NCBI GenBank assembly: GCA_021464415.1
Contig: CM038465.1
Span: 79,952,919 to 80,016,918 of the forward strand
Source of the DNA: Lonicera japonica
Lineage: Eukaryota > Streptophyta > Magnoliopsida > Dipsacales > Caprifoliaceae
Direction: 5' to 3'
DNA: 64,000 bases
Notes under the pieces: generated by a model
What the model saw: only the letters and a program-made list of their open reading frames with translations
What the model was told of the DNA's origin: nothing
The model's database searches: none
Program-made: the position numbers and the translations under genes
Shown here: piece by piece, positions 11,913-25,163 of the stretch
Position numbering within the stretch: position 1 is the stretch's first letter
Layout of the letters: each line of letters starts with the position of its first letter

Positions 11913-13257
11913 ACGAACGGCACTCGATAAATGTATATATATATATATATTTAGCTGGACTTCGAAAATTACTATAGATTATTGATCGATCTACAAGACC
12001 TTGACCATGTCTATTAATGATTTTTATTATCTTTTGACGGAAATGCCTTGGCAAGTGTGCGTTCCATGCATTAAGAAAATGGTGCCGGTGGTAATTAACT
12101 AGCTAGCTTCAGCTCATGATCACCTTCACACAACAATTCAACACAAATATCAAGTAATTAAAGCACATGAACGCATATAAGTTGTTCTGCGTGGTGTTTC
12201 ATTTTCAATAAACTTATGACACATATTTAATTAGATAATTTCGGTATACACCGGATTAAAATCAATGATGAGAAACTTGTGTGATTATATAAAATAATTG
12301 GTTACAAACCCGTGCAATACACATGACAATATTCAAATTGTTATTACAAAAATTAATAACAAAACAAAAATATATTAAATAATATAATATTAATACAAAG
12401 TTATGTAAAATAGCCCTAATTATACAATGAAATACACAATTAATTAATCTAAATAATAAAAACATTGAATACCCAAAATACCCCTTATAAGCTGATACAT
12501 TTTTGCCAAAAATAAAAAATGATGTATTTTGTGCTTAAAAAAATTATTTGAAAAAATAAAATAAAAATAAAAAATAAACATTACATAGTCCAATAAATAG
12601 GGCTACTTCTTGTTTCTTCTTTCATGATACTAATATATATATATATATATATATTAAGTATAAATATAAATATGAAAATGAAAGAGTTAAAAAAGAAGTA
12701 AATAAAGGCTTGATAATAAAAAACATTTATTACTATAATTATTACAATTTTTTTTGTTACTATTATAATAATAAATGATATTATTAATGGAGTAGTAAGT
12801 ATATAATAGATAATAAATAATGTCATTAATGAAGATACTTCTTCCATTTTATTATTATAGTATATAGATAGTATAGATATAGATGGGCACCGCATTTGAA
12901 TTCGAGGCAATGAACAAGTATTTAATTTCTTTTTAATTTTTATGTATTAACACGTGCAAAAGATTAAGGTATGGATGAGATGCATCCCGAGTAGGCAACA
13001 ATTTTTAGAATTAATAAATGGGGAACGGGGCATATATATATATATATATATATATTCAAATATCGAGTCTAGGGGAGCAATGTAAATGGGTAGAGATATT
13101 ACTACATATAAAAATACTTGATAATACGCATACTTTCATTCGGTTATTTACAACCAAGTAAGGTATATGTTACTCAGTTTTTGAATTCCGAGTATATAAG
13201 CCTATATATTTGATCATTGACAATGACCAAACAAAAAGTATGAGTGTTTTCAAGAGA
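11913..13257. other. Non-coding, very AT-rich
   Basis: TA tracts lie at about 11935-11951, 12632-12652 and 13034-13055. At 12299-12330 'gttacaaacccgtgcaatac' resembles a common plant transposon end. No supportable gene was seen. Confidence 0.5.
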
Positions 13258-13826
13258 TATTTTGCGATTGCACTTCACATTTGGGGGGTATTCTTCACTC
13301 GCACTCCACATTTTAAATCTTTTGCACTTGCACCCACCCCACCATTAGCAACTTCTATTAAGTGGTGATATATATTTCACAAATGGACAATTATGCCTCC
13401 TTGTGAGTCAAAAGTGTGTTCAAGCATTGAAGGCTCAAAGAAAAAAAAAGAAATAGAAATGTTAGTACAAAATCACTAGAAAAAATGTAACTTAGATAAA
13501 TTTTGTGCTTCAATATTAATTTTATATTTTAAAATTGATTGAAATAATTGTCATCAAGAAAGATAATTAAGTAGAAGAAATATCCTTAAAATGTTGAAGG
13601 GTATTAAGCAATAGAAATGGTAATAATGAGTGTGAAGAAATAAATTTAATGCAAGTTAAAACAATCAAAGTATTAATTAGTTGAGTTCTAATGAGTGACC
13701 GCAATAATTTTCCTAATCTACTAATAGAACACAATGACAGTGAAAACGAGATTATGTGGATAATGATGTATAAAACTATATCCGATGTAACTATGAATTG
13801 GAGTATTTTTACCTATAAACATGTAA

Positions 13827-14221
13827 GAGCATCTCCAATAGTCTTTTATATTTTTGTTTTGTGTAAAATTTACACAATTTGTACATTTTTTTTTTGTCTC
13901 CAGCAGCCTTTTAAAATACACGTTTGTGTAAAATACACTCTCATTTTACAATGCCACGTCATTTTTCTCTATCTTCGTTTTTTAAATAAAATTTAAAAAT
14001 ATAATAACTTCAAGTGTAAAATATAGATTTTAATAAAAACTATATATTTGAAATATGCTCATCAATAACTACAAATCAAGATCCATTGTCACTATAAATT
14101 ATTTATAAAAAAATTCAAGAAAAAATAATAATAAATTACTTAAATAAATAGTTAACAAATGTTAGAATCTTATTGGTTATTTTAAAATTTACACAAAACT
14201 TTATAAAAGTACTATTGGAGT
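13827..14221. mobile_element. Nested MITE 1
   Basis: GAGCATCTCCAATAGTCTTT at the left pairs with 'aaaagtactattggag' at the right. The subterminal 'ttgtgtaaaatttacaca' also recurs inverted. It is inserted inside the 13258-15126 element. Confidence 0.55.
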
Positions 14222-14300
14222 ATATTTTTTTTAGTATTCAATGTGTATGATCATGTTTCCTACAAGGCATATAAGTTTTCTTATCAAGCAAGTTCAAAAA

Positions 14301-14706
14301 AAGCTCATCTTCAATGGTAGTGTTGATAAAGGTCTCTCTCATCTTAGCCACTAATTTTTATTTTGTAAATACATTAATTTGAATATGAATTTTATTTGAT
14401 AGCTTTGGCCAAATACATTTCAATAACATAACTTTCATAGTTAATAGAATTTTTAAATTAAAGATAAAATGTTGTTAAATTTAATAAAGAGGTTTGGAAT
14501 AATAAAAAAAGCTGACATGGCAAACTTGATATTGTTTTGCATGTAGAAGGTGGTCTCCTTCACAATATTTTTTTTTCCTTGCCACATCAGATTCACATTT
14601 AGTTTTTACAATTGCATTGAAAACAAATTTCTATGCTCATATATAGTCTATGATTCCTACATAACACATCATTTTTTCCCAATTCATATTTGCATTGGAG
14701 ATGCTC
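14301..14706. mobile_element. Nested MITE 2
   Basis: 'agctcatcttcaatggtag' at the left pairs with 'tttgcattggagatgctct' at the right. It is non-coding, 80 bp from nested MITE 1, and probably of a related family. Confidence 0.45.
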
Positions 14707-15126
14707 TAATTAAGTATGTCATTAGTTTAGGATATACGTAAATAAATATTGTAAATCGTAGTGTCCACATGCACGTACATGTAATAGATTTTTAAATTAT
14801 AGTTATGTTAGTTTTAAAATTGAAATATATGAGCTAATTTATGTAATAATTTATAAATAAAAAGGTTATTGGATCAAATTATAAATAAAAAGTTGCAAAA
14901 AAAATTATAAATAAAAAGTTGTCATAATATTTTTATTTATTTAATTTTACGTTGAGCCACTAATGATTTCCACACTTTTGGCTCACATGGAGACATAATT
15001 GTCCATTCGTAAATATTTGACACCGCTTACCAAAAATTGTTAACGGTGGGATGTAAGTGCAAATGATTTAAAATATAAAGTGCAAGTGCAAAACACCCCC
15101 AAAATGGAAATACAATTGCAAAATAA

Positions 15127-15828
15127 CTCAAATATTAAGGGTGCCCAAGCAAAATATCCCAACTCCCCAGTGCCAAATGTTTGTTGTCCACAAAACCTCA
15201 AACCTCTGCCCAGGAATCTCTCCGGATAAAACTAAACTTATTATTTATCCCCTCGAATTTCGATTGTATATTGACTGAGATTTGCAAACTCCAACATATT
15301 ATAAATTAATCTCGTCTCACATAGATCGATAAATTATATACTTAGCCAAGAAATCTGGTCAAGGTACGTGCATGATATATGATGCAGAGATTACAAGATA
15401 TCGATCATGTACGAATATATACTATCGGGACCATAATAATTTTGGATCAACTCATCAACATGTATTATATTATATTAATTATATTTGATTTTAGTTATTA
15501 CTGGTCAACAATTTCGCACTTCTTGTGATTCTTTGCCTGGTCCCTACCTCCTGTCCTCCTAGTACACGTAGAAATTGAAGACCAAACTTAATTACGCTAC
15601 TTAAAATAACTCGTTTACAACCTTTTCATTTGTTATAATTTACTACTTAATATATTTAACCGTCTGAGTAGATAACTTTTATACTATATGCCAAATATAT
15701 ATTAAATTAATCAAAAGTATATATATATATATATATATATCCGGAAAGTCAGTCATCCTAGCTATCACGCTTTAAATTAAATATTATGTTCCTTTTATAC
15801 ATTTAGCAATAATCATTGGCATATATTG
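15127..15828. other. Non-coding
   Basis: A TA tract lies at about 15719-15740. No gene was recognised. Confidence 0.5.
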
Positions 15829-17206
15829 TCGGAATATTTTAATAAAAATCATAATTATTATTTAAATGTTGTGAGTTACAAATTTAATAAATATTATTGT
15901 AATGGATGTAAATAAAAGAGTTATATAGTTTTATTATATTCATAATTATTGGAGTTATATAACATTATTATATTATAATTATTTGATTTAATTTCCCTAT
16001 TAATTATTTTCAGAACTCCTCTATTCTTTCATCTATATAAAGGAGTGAAAATCATTATATTCTATAGACTTAATATATATAGATATATTCATTGAGTTTC
16101 TCTCCAAAAAAATCTCCATTGTATCTTTCTTAAATACATATATATTTTTGTATATATATAATTTCGAGTTGGGCAATATGATTAGATTGGTTCACTTGTC
16201 TAGCCTTATGGGTTTTATCTTAGAAACGTTATCGACTGTCAATAACTACACGTAAGGAGGCAATAACGTCTTTAAGACAGCGACTTGCGACTCTCAAAAG
16301 CCAGCTTTCTTTATTTTTACTATTTTCTATTGATGGTATTGTGGGAGCATAAAATTGGAACCTCTATTTGGGCCAATTAGTCAAGGGCAGTCCCAAACCG
16401 AATAAAGTCAGCTCAGAAGAAAGGGTTAAGCCACAGCAGGCAAGCACAGACGTGACAACCGGCCGAATATTCCATCGAACATAATAGACAGACCGACAAT
16501 AATGAAGACGCCGAGATGGGCACACCAACCAATACAAAAGAGACACCTGTGTTCACAAGCACGTTCAGTACTCACTGCCGAGATGGCGCTTGGACGAATG
16601 ACAATGAGACACCTATAAAGTACAAAGTTAGTTATGGATAAGAACAGACTTCCCACATGAAATGTGCTAGATTGAGGAGCAAGTCATATCTTTTATGGTC
16701 ATTTTACTCTTAACCTAAAACCATTGTAACCCTTATTTTATACATACAAATAGAAGGGGATAGCTAAGAGGTCGAGAAGGGATCAACTTTTAATAGAAAT
16801 ACACTCACTCCCACACACGGACATTCTTCTCGAGAATAACCACAACTATTGTAAACACCAGTGAAAGGCCATTAGAGCCAAGTAAAGAACACAGCCACAC
16901 ACCAAGGGATAACGTACTACCGGTGGGTATAAAAGCCACCGGAGGAACCTACCCCACAACCAAAAATCCAGTCTTTCTTACTTGCAGAATTGTTGTTCAT
17001 TCACCACCTTTACAATCTGTTTACCGATTCCACCATTTCTGGGCCGATTCCGTCCTATTCAATATCATTTTGGGCTTTGTCAGATTTTTACCACCCACAA
17101 GTGTTTTAAGTATTTTCACATATTTGTGTTATTAATTTTAAATAAACTTAAGAAATTATTTCTTGTAAAATATTAATATACAAGTTAAAGCTATATTTTC
17201 CAACAT
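15829..17206. mobile_element. LTR-like sequence, possibly two solo LTR fragments
   Basis: TGTCGGAATATTTTAATAAA at 15829 with a TATA-like 'ctatataaagg' near 16033 looks like one LTR. TGTGGGAGCATAAAATTGG at 16339 to TTTTCCAACA at 17206 looks like another, with a TATA box (TATAAAAG, about 16927) and 'aataaa' near 17141. The TATA box sits inside a small palindrome (ACCGGTGG...CCACCGG). No partner LTR, primer site or target duplication was found, so the boundaries are tentative. Confidence 0.3.
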
Positions 17207-18946
17207 ATATAGCAATTGTGATGGAATGTTTACAAATATCTACTTGAAATGTAATAAAAATATCTTACCTATTGCGCGATTTGGTGAATTATAAAGATGA
17301 GAAAATAGTATTTTTAGTATATATTTAATAAAATCTTTGGGTGGATTATTTTCCCCTCTTTGAATTGAAACACAAAAAATAAGTTAAAGAAAAAAATTAT
17401 CCCCAAGTTTTTTTCACTCTATTTATATGAAATTAATAGTTTTACTCCGATAAATTTTAAGTTAGCAGCAGTTTCATTGTAATTAATAATAAAGTTTGAT
17501 AGATTTACTATGTTCAAGAAGAGTATGAAACATCTGGTATTCGGCCTAGCGGCCTTGAGAGGAATTAGAAGGCAAGGAAATGATGTTCTCAAGGCTTGAA
17601 TCACTGTGAAATACCTAAGTAATTAAATTATAAACCAACCTTCTTGTCAACTTGCGAGTAAAATAACATGAGAATAAACATACAGCTGAAAGAATTTGTG
17701 AAAGAGAGGAGCTGAGTACCAGTTAACTATGTTTTTTTTACCCTTTTTATCAATATCTTTTCGCATTCAAACTACTATATATATATAATATAATATAATA
17801 TAATATTGAGATGCAAACTACGAACCTGAAGAGCTTAGTCATTCAATGATCAACATATATATATATAAATAATTATATAAGTAATTAAGCTAGATCACAT
17901 CAACCATTTTCATGTGATAATACAGATTCCAAGCTAATCTTGTTTGTATGCTGATAATTTTTTATTATTTTTTTAATATACTTATGTTTCTGTATTGTAG
18001 TAGTTATTTAAATCAAATGATCGAGAAAGGGATATATAAATAATAAACCTAAAGATAACATGGGCTTGCGTGCTGAGACTGACACAAGAGGCCCGCAAAG
18101 CTGGGTGATCGATAAACAAGCACGTTTTTCTTAACCCCACTTCAAACTCTAACCTCCGGCCAATCGCTCGACCTACAGTATGGTGTATCTCTCTCCCCCT
18201 ATGATTAATTCATTGATTTAATTAAATGCATGCCCCTCTTAATTTATCTCTCTAGCTAGTACACTTTTGGTGTATCATGTGTGTCACATAATACTCTTGC
18301 GCTCGATGATCATGATCGAAACTACTATGATAAGAAAACATATCATGGAGCTAGCCATCCCAGCTATACTAGTATATGGAGTGTAGACATAAATAAATCA
18401 CGCATATAACATAAAAGAAAAATCATTAATAGATAGAGAACAGAGATACTAGGAGTTGAATTTGGGACCTCTTAAACAATTAACTCGCCTCTAATATTAG
18501 AGAGAAAATCACTAGTTATGCACCATAATTTTTTTTTTTTGTATACTACACCATATTTTATCATCTCTAGCTAGTTACTTCAAACTTGTATTTAAAAACA
18601 AGTGTGCTGCCCACTGATTATCCCATGCACTTGTCTTCTTCACCTCTAAACACAAGTCTCTCTCTCTATCTCTCATATTTTCTTCGATCTCTTAATGTCT
18701 ACCTTATCTATCTCTCCATAACTTGTCTCAAGCGGTACTTTAACTACTCACTCTACTTTTTTATGTGTATATGTATATACACGCCCACTTACCTCTTTAC
18801 ATCCACACCCACCTAGCTTCAAGATAAACATTTTAGCTCAATTCTCTGACAAACACTCCCCATAACCATTTGCCTCTCTCAGTTACAATATTTCTCTTTC
18901 TATTCTATTTATCTTATCTGGATATCTCCAATATTAGTTTCTGACA
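17207..18946. other. Intergenic and promoter/5' leader of the PRE-like gene
   Basis: No gene was seen before the ATG at 18947. The last 300 bp are pyrimidine-rich ('ctctctctctatctctcat', about 18658-18676), typical of plant leaders. No TATA box can be assigned with confidence. TA repeats lie near 17765-17800 and 17853-17867. Confidence 0.45.
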
Positions 18947-19601
18947 ATGTCTAGCGGAAGATCTCCTTCTACTCAGTCTGGTGTTTCCAGGATAACTGAT
19001 GATCAAATTGCCGATCTTGTCACCAAGTTACATCAACTTATTCCTGAGATCCGCAATAGACGTCCCAACAAGGTACCATACTATATATTATATCTATTAA
19101 TTTATACCCATCAACTCTTCATTTTAAATTTTCTGTGGGTTTGTTTTTTACACCAATCGACTAGCTTTTTAGTTCATCGCTAGCTAAATGTATTGATTGA
19201 GGACTTCTTTTTACTTTTTTTTGTTCAACGACAATACATTTAGCATCCCTAAAATCTGGTCAGCAGATGGACAGATATGTATATCCATTCGTAACCTTGG
19301 TTGTATAATTAATATAAATACTGCATTTACTTTGACAAATGCATATGATATATAGTTTTAGAACTTACGTGTTGATCGATATGATAATTAATTGATGTTA
19401 GTTAGTTAGTTAGTTATATTAATTAACGTACGTGTTATATATGAGTAGGTATCAGCTTCAAGGGTGCTGCAGGATACCTGTAACTATATTCGAAGCTTAA
19501 ACAGAGAGGTAGATGACCTGAGCGATCGATTATCGGAGCTTTTGGAAAATACGGATAGTAACAGTGCTCAAGCAGCCGTTATTAGGAGCTTGCTCATGTA
19601 A
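18947..19601 (+). CDS. PRE-like: PRE/ILI-type atypical HLH protein (92 aa, two exons)
   Basis: The exons are 18947-19072 and 19449-19601; the phase-0 intron has a GT donor (AAG|GTACC) and AG acceptor (GAGTAG|GTATC). The protein is 92 residues, the usual length for PACLOBUTRAZOL RESISTANCE/ILI/KIDARI-type proteins. It starts [20 protein letters not shown]. Helix 1 is about residues 17-32 ([18 protein letters not shown]), followed by the loop [12 protein letters not shown] and helix 2 at about 45-70 ([19 protein letters not shown]). The His-Glu-Arg DNA-contact residues of canonical bHLH proteins are absent. The family is known to act as nuclear dimerisation partners that titrate inhibitory bHLH proteins and promote cell elongation under gibberellin, brassinosteroid and light control. 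The reading frame is clean and the splice sites consensus, so the gene appears functional. Which paralogue it is cannot be decided here. Confidence 0.95.
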
Positions 19602-20165
19602 TACCTAGCGCCATCTTAATTAATTAATTTTAGTTTCATGATTGCGTCTTTAATTTTTTCTTACTGTAATCCTATCCTATGTATCTAGCCTTCTGCCTTT
19701 GAACGGTAATTAAGATATCTTAGTTATTTTTTTTTTGAACAGCGATATCTTAGTCAGTTTATGCGCGTGCTAGATTAGGTTTAAGTTCTTTACTAGTTTG
19801 ATGAAAGCTGGGTAGATTCACAAAATATTGTTTGTAGTCTGATCATAAAAAATTGGCATGTGAGAAATTGAGACTATGCATTGTTTAGGATTTCATCGTC
19901 ACTAAGCCAAGATTTATATAGTGATTAAGTTGTTGACTTTAATGCTAGTTGGTGTGGTATATTTTATAATTGCCCTCTTTTTGTATTTTAAATTAAGCGT
20001 TGTGTTTTTTGGAACTTTTTGAATTTTGGAATCCAAGTTTAAAATAAATATATCTAATTCTCAATATCTTAATAATTTATATTTATATACAATTGAAGCA
20101 TAAATACACTCTGTTATTCTATCGTAAGAAAGTGGAGAAGGAAAATGGGATTACGTGATTCTAGT
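19602..20165. other. 3' flank of the PRE-like gene
   Basis: No canonical AATAAA was found close to the stop. No gene was recognised. Confidence 0.5.
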
Positions 20166-20455
20166 GAACAGGGGGGGGGCAAAACACAATATAAAAAATA
20201 TAATACTCTATAAATTTACTAAGAAGAACCATAGCCACTTAAATTTATCGAATACTTATAATATAAATAATAATGGGTATAACTATTGACACTCCATAAA
20301 AAAAATTAACACTCTAAAATAATTTTTAGAGATAAAAAAATTTATAACAAAATAAAAATGCATAATTTTATTTAAAGAGTGCCAACAATTATATTTATTA
20401 AAAAAAATACTAATACCCCCCACCCCACCCCCGGGTCCCCCCTACATCTGCCACT
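20166..20455 (-). mobile_element. hAT-like fragment related to 5497-6072
   Basis: Read on the minus strand it begins at AGTGGCAGATGTAGGGGGGA and continues with 'ttggcactctttaaataaa' and 'agtgtcaatagttataccc'. These match the left half of the 5497-6072 element in the opposite orientation. The distal end is not clear, so this is a truncated copy. Confidence 0.55.
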
Positions 20456-21137
20456 GAGGGGAGACCTTCAAGCACGGAAGGTAGCCCACTGCCGAAGCCG
20501 AATTGACTAGTCTATTTAAGCAAGTAATCTTATATATATGATTTGGGGAGAAAAAGACTATTCAGCGATAATTTTTAATATGTATGGATCTAGACAATAA
20601 GGATATGATGCAAATATTTTCGACCAAAACCCATTTTCTTACCAATTCACATTATTATAGACAAAAATGTCCATTTACAATATTTTTAATTTTCAAAATT
20701 TAAAATCTAATAAAGTAACATTTATTGCACACTCGTTTAATAAAGAAACTTACCTAGCTAGAATATTTTCAATATATATATAGAATATAAATCAAGAAAC
20801 AATTGACTACAATATTTTTAACATATTCATATTTTTGCAATTAAATTCATAATTTGATATATTCATATTGTAAATTTCACTACAATGTTTTTGAAAAAAC
20901 TTGTAGTGAACTTTTAAATTTTGACATAATTTTTCTTCTTTGCAAATTTGTAGTGGGGTTTGTAAAATTTTAACGTACATTTTTCTTGTAATTAAACGTA
21001 TAGTTAAACTTGTAAATTTAACTTAAAATTTTGTAACTAAGTTCTTAAAAAAAAGAACATAATGATATAGATAAATTTGTTGTTCCTAATGAATTTAATA
21101 AAAATAAATAGAATAATTTGCAAATTAAGAAACAAGT
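20456..21137. other. Non-coding, AT-rich
   Basis: No gene or clear repeat was recognised. Confidence 0.5.
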
Positions 21138-21484
21138 TGTTTGGTTGATGTTTTAAGTTGAGATTTTGAGTTAAGTTTTTCTGAAAAAACGTAAAAGTAA
21201 GTTAAAAAGTGAATTTAGTTTTGTTGAAGTTTTTTTCAACCAATTCAAAAAAATTCATAAAAAAACTCAAAAAATAGTCACAGTGGATCTTATTTTATAG
21301 ATCTCGATAAATAGGTTTCAAATATATATTTTTTATCTAATTCCAATTTTTGGATTTAAAGTTATGGTATTTTAAAAATTTTATGAGAGAGAAAGTAAAA
21401 TGAAATAAATTTTGAAAAGTGTGAAATAAAGTTGATTTTTGATTAGAAAACTAAAAACATGAATTCTAAAACATAAACCAAACA
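21138..21484. mobile_element. MITE family B, copy 1
   Basis: TGTTTGGTTGATGTTTTA at the left pairs with 'taaaacataaaccaaaca' at the right. The interior (for example 'ttttttcaaccaattcaaaa' and 'ggatcttattttatagatct') is shared with 22770-23133. It is non-coding. Confidence 0.65.
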
Positions 21485-22769
21485 CTACAATCTACCATAT
21501 ATATGTTATAATATATATTGATAAGGGGTATATGTCAAATCTCATATAATTAATTATAGTTTTGTCCCTTTCCTTAATTATGGTAATAAAAAGTGTAGTA
21601 TTGTATTACAATATATGTTAGATCTATGGGATTCCAAAGCCCCCCCCCCCCCCCCCCCCCCCACCAAAAAAAAATTGTACAGTGGTCAACGGAGCAATGG
21701 TGAAGTCTTGGCACTCTGGTAATAACAACCGGAACTTTATATGTCCTTTATTTTAGAATGAAAATATAAATTGTCATTATATTAAATATAATTATAAAAA
21801 ACATATTTTTAACTCATTCCCTCCAATTTGATCCTATGAAACAATATAATATAGAATAGTAAAGGAGAGACGGTTTTGGCTTAAGAGTTTAACGATTCAA
21901 GTGAAAGTCATAATAAGTTATTATTATTATTTTATTTTATTTTTGAACAAGTCGTAATAAGTTATTGTCATATTCATTAGTAAAATTAAATAACTTGACT
22001 TTATATATTAAATTGATGGACGGAGCCTCAAAATTGCGTTGGTAGTCAGACAAAAAACCTACTTAATATAATAATCCTTCTTATGGTTGGTCACAACTCA
22101 GAAGCTCAAATTTCTTGTATTTTCGTCATTTTTTAAAGTTTAAGTATTGCAACAAATCACATGGTTGGGATAGACATTTATTACTCTTGTCATTATAATT
22201 CACGATGAAATAGAGAATGAAAAATGATACATATAAAAAGATTAAATGTCTGCTTGTTAAACACTGTGATTTACTGACATCCAAAATACAGAATTAATTC
22301 ACATGTTAGATTGGCCCCTAGTAAGATCCAAAACTAAATTTCCGGCATTTTTTTTCAGATTGGTCAATTTTTTATTTTTATTTTTTGCTTAAGACGGTTC
22401 TATCTAGGCGTTAGACAATAATCTACCACTTAGCCTAATTAAACGGTTTTTTAGTCTAGCATGATAACGAATTGGCAGGACTAATATAATTTTTCACACC
22501 TTTTTGTTTTAAATAATATAATTTTTATATTTAAATTATGAAAAACGTTCATTTAACAAGTATTTAATATCCTTTCTTAAAAGTAAAATTAGAATGTTGA
22601 TATATTTTATATATTTTTTAACATATAAATAAATAAACAGAATTTGCCACCTACCTTTCACGTTAGTTCAATATAATAGCTTTAGACTCTGGGAGTCTAG
22701 GTGCTCAATGGCCACCTTGGTCGCTTAGTGCCTTTAAAAATATGGGTTCTTTTATTTGATTCGAAAGTT
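21485..22769. other. Non-coding with a 23-base C tract
   Basis: The C run is 21640-21662, followed by an A-rich stretch. No gene was seen. Confidence 0.5.
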
Positions 22770-23133
22770 AAGTGATTATTTGGTTGAGATTTTAAAATAT
22801 ATTTTTTAGATAAATTTTTGAAAAGTGTGAAAATAAGTTGGAAAATGAATTTAATTTTTGTTGAAATTTTTTTCAACCAATTCAAAAAAATTCATGAAAA
22901 AATTCAAAAAATAGTTACAATGGATCTTATTTTATAGATCTCGATGAGTAGTTTTCAAATATATTTTTTTTATCTAATTCTAATTTTTGAATTTAAAGTT
23001 ATGGTGTTTTAAAAAATTATAAGAGAGAAAGTAAAGTAAAATGAAGTAAATTTAGAGAAGTGTGAAGTAAAGTTAACTTTTTGGTAAAAATTTTAAAATT
23101 TTGATTTTAAAATCTCAACCAAATACCACCTTA
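22770..23133. mobile_element. MITE family B, copy 2
   Basis: AAGTGATTATTTGGTTGAG at the left pairs with CTCAACCAAATACCACCTT at the right. The internal sequence is collinear with 21138-21484, in the same orientation and about 1.6 kb away. Confidence 0.68.
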
Positions 23134-24349
23134 GTTTTTTTCATGTGTGTATAAGAACGTATTTCTAAATTTATTGATCTAAAATAAAGCTAAGTTTTTG
23201 CCATAGTACTATCATATTATTGGTATATCATCTAAAATAAAGTTTCACAAAAAAAATGTTTTTTTTAATAAAACGGGATATTGAAAAATAGGGTTTATTT
23301 GAAAAGGTTTTTTTGTAAAAGAATCAGGGAATAATATTTTTATAAATTAAGAGCCTATATTTAACCAAACTCCAAAAGGAGTACAAAGTTAACTTTACAG
23401 TAGATTTTCAAATTGTATTTTTTTATGAAATCATGCAAAATTAAGTTTACACTATATGTTTTTTAGTATATTATTATAAATAAGTGTTTAATTGACATCA
23501 CTTTAGAATAATTTTAACAAATTACATATTCTAAACCTATTTATTAATAAAATTAACATAATAATTTTTTTGGAGCTATGCAAAGTTAAGTTTGCACTCC
23601 TTATTTTCTAAAATATTACTATGAATTTGTGTTTGTTTAACGTTGTTTTAAAGTTTTATGAATGTAACATAAAAGTATACTTGTTAAAAAATATAAACAC
23701 ATCATGCAAAATAAATTTACTTTAAATTTTTTTATTGCGAAGTTAAGTTTACATTCAGTCAAAGCCCTTATTTTAAAACATAATTGATAAACAAGCTCTT
23801 ATTTCTAAAAAAAAATATTCGTTGATTTTTTTTTATGAAAAAGCATTGTTACGCAAGACCTTTGACCTCATTTCCAGTTAATAAAAACTCAATTAATTAT
23901 AAAATAAGATTACTCTAACTAATCAACGAATTTGAATTGATATATCTTTGGGGGGGGGGGGGGGGGGAATTGTGATCTTAAATGCACCCACATAATTATT
24001 CCTTTCAACCTTTAACCAAAAACACATATTTTATCCAAACAATTCTTTAACCTCTTCATCACTTTTAACTCTATCCTCTTTTGATCTGGAAAACTAAACT
24101 CGAACCACCAACATTTTGTAAAAAGAAAAAAAATCTCCTCATCATCGCCATGGGCGAAGATCGAATCAATTGAAGAGATAAGACGAGAATGAGTGAAAGT
24201 ATTCAGAGAATTGTATAAATCTTAAATGAATACTCTTACTCAACTAATTCTAAGCCCTAAAAATGTATCTTCATAATTATGATCAAGCATGTAAAAATTT
24301 CTGATAAATCTGGAATGAATACTTTATTCTATATGAAGATGAACATTTT
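23134..24349. other. Non-coding with an 18-base G tract
   Basis: The G run is 23950-23967. No supportable gene was seen. Confidence 0.5.
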
Positions 24350-24577
24350 TTAAGGGAAAATTGCATACTTTATGTTCAGAGGTTCACATATTGAATCGTC
24401 CTCATCGGCAATTGCCTTCACAAGTCCTTTTAACTCTGATGCTTTCATCATGGTCGAATCGGTCTCGAAAACCCCAGCATTTGCCATGCGTTGATTAATG
24501 ATCGAATCAAGGATATTTTTACTCTCTCTACTAGAAGAGAGATAATCCAATCGTGTTGTGTTTTCTTGAATCACCAA
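24350..24577 (-). pseudogene. Possible coding fragment of unknown identity
   Basis: An open frame of 75 codons with a non-ATG start on the minus strand encodes a hydrophilic, acidic peptide ending ...KASELKGLVKAIADEDDSIC. Its composition (many Glu, Asp and Ser, an internal Met-Met) is more protein-like than neighbouring random frames. I recognise no family and see no splice context. It may be an exon remnant or chance. Confidence 0.2.
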
Positions 24578-25163
24578 ACAAAGTGTGCAAGTGCTTTATT
24601 TCATTTTTTTTACTCTATTTCTCTACATTTTGATTCATTTATGTCCCTCTTTGTGAGAATTTCAATCAAATCATAGAGAGATTGTATTTATCAAACCCAA
24701 TCCTAAGTCTTCTATTTTCTATTTTATTTTTCTTGGGTTTTAACTGTGTATGTAACACAAGTGTGTTATTAGAGCCTTAGATCTGGATCAGAGGTGGAAC
24801 GGTAGAAATTAAAAAAAGCTTGGCAAGAGTAATTCATGGAAGATTCTATAATTGGTGATAAGAAATTATTCCATAGAGTTTGCATCGGGGTGGCAGTGAT
24901 AAGAAGGTATTGTTTAGAGTATAGCCGGCAGTGTTGCCAGATTAACAGTCGTTTGAAATAACTTTTAGAAATGAGGAGAAAAAAGCTTTAATCTAAGTAC
25001 TTGTTTGATTATTGAAATTAAGGTGGGATGAGTTTATTAGATTGATAAACATTAAGTGGGGTGAGTTGAATAAAAGGTAAAAATAATATTTTTGTGGGTG
25101 TATTCTAGAATTTTCAAAAAAGAATCAGGGTTCTCTTTCCTTTTTTCGTGAACAAAGTATAGG
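24578..25163. other. Non-coding
   Basis: No gene was recognised up to the copia LTR. Confidence 0.45.

Larger units (their letters stand above)
13258..15126. mobile_element. Long-TIR element (about 1.87 kb) with nested MITEs
   Basis: The outer about 165 bp on each side are inverted copies. 'attttgcgattgcacttcac' and 'caaatggacaattatgcctc' at the left match, inverted, 'gagacataattgtccattcg' and 'tacaattgcaaaataa' at the right. The interior has no transposase and holds two smaller elements (13827-14221 and 14301-14706). The long TIRs resemble a non-autonomous Mutator-like element. Confidence 0.65.
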
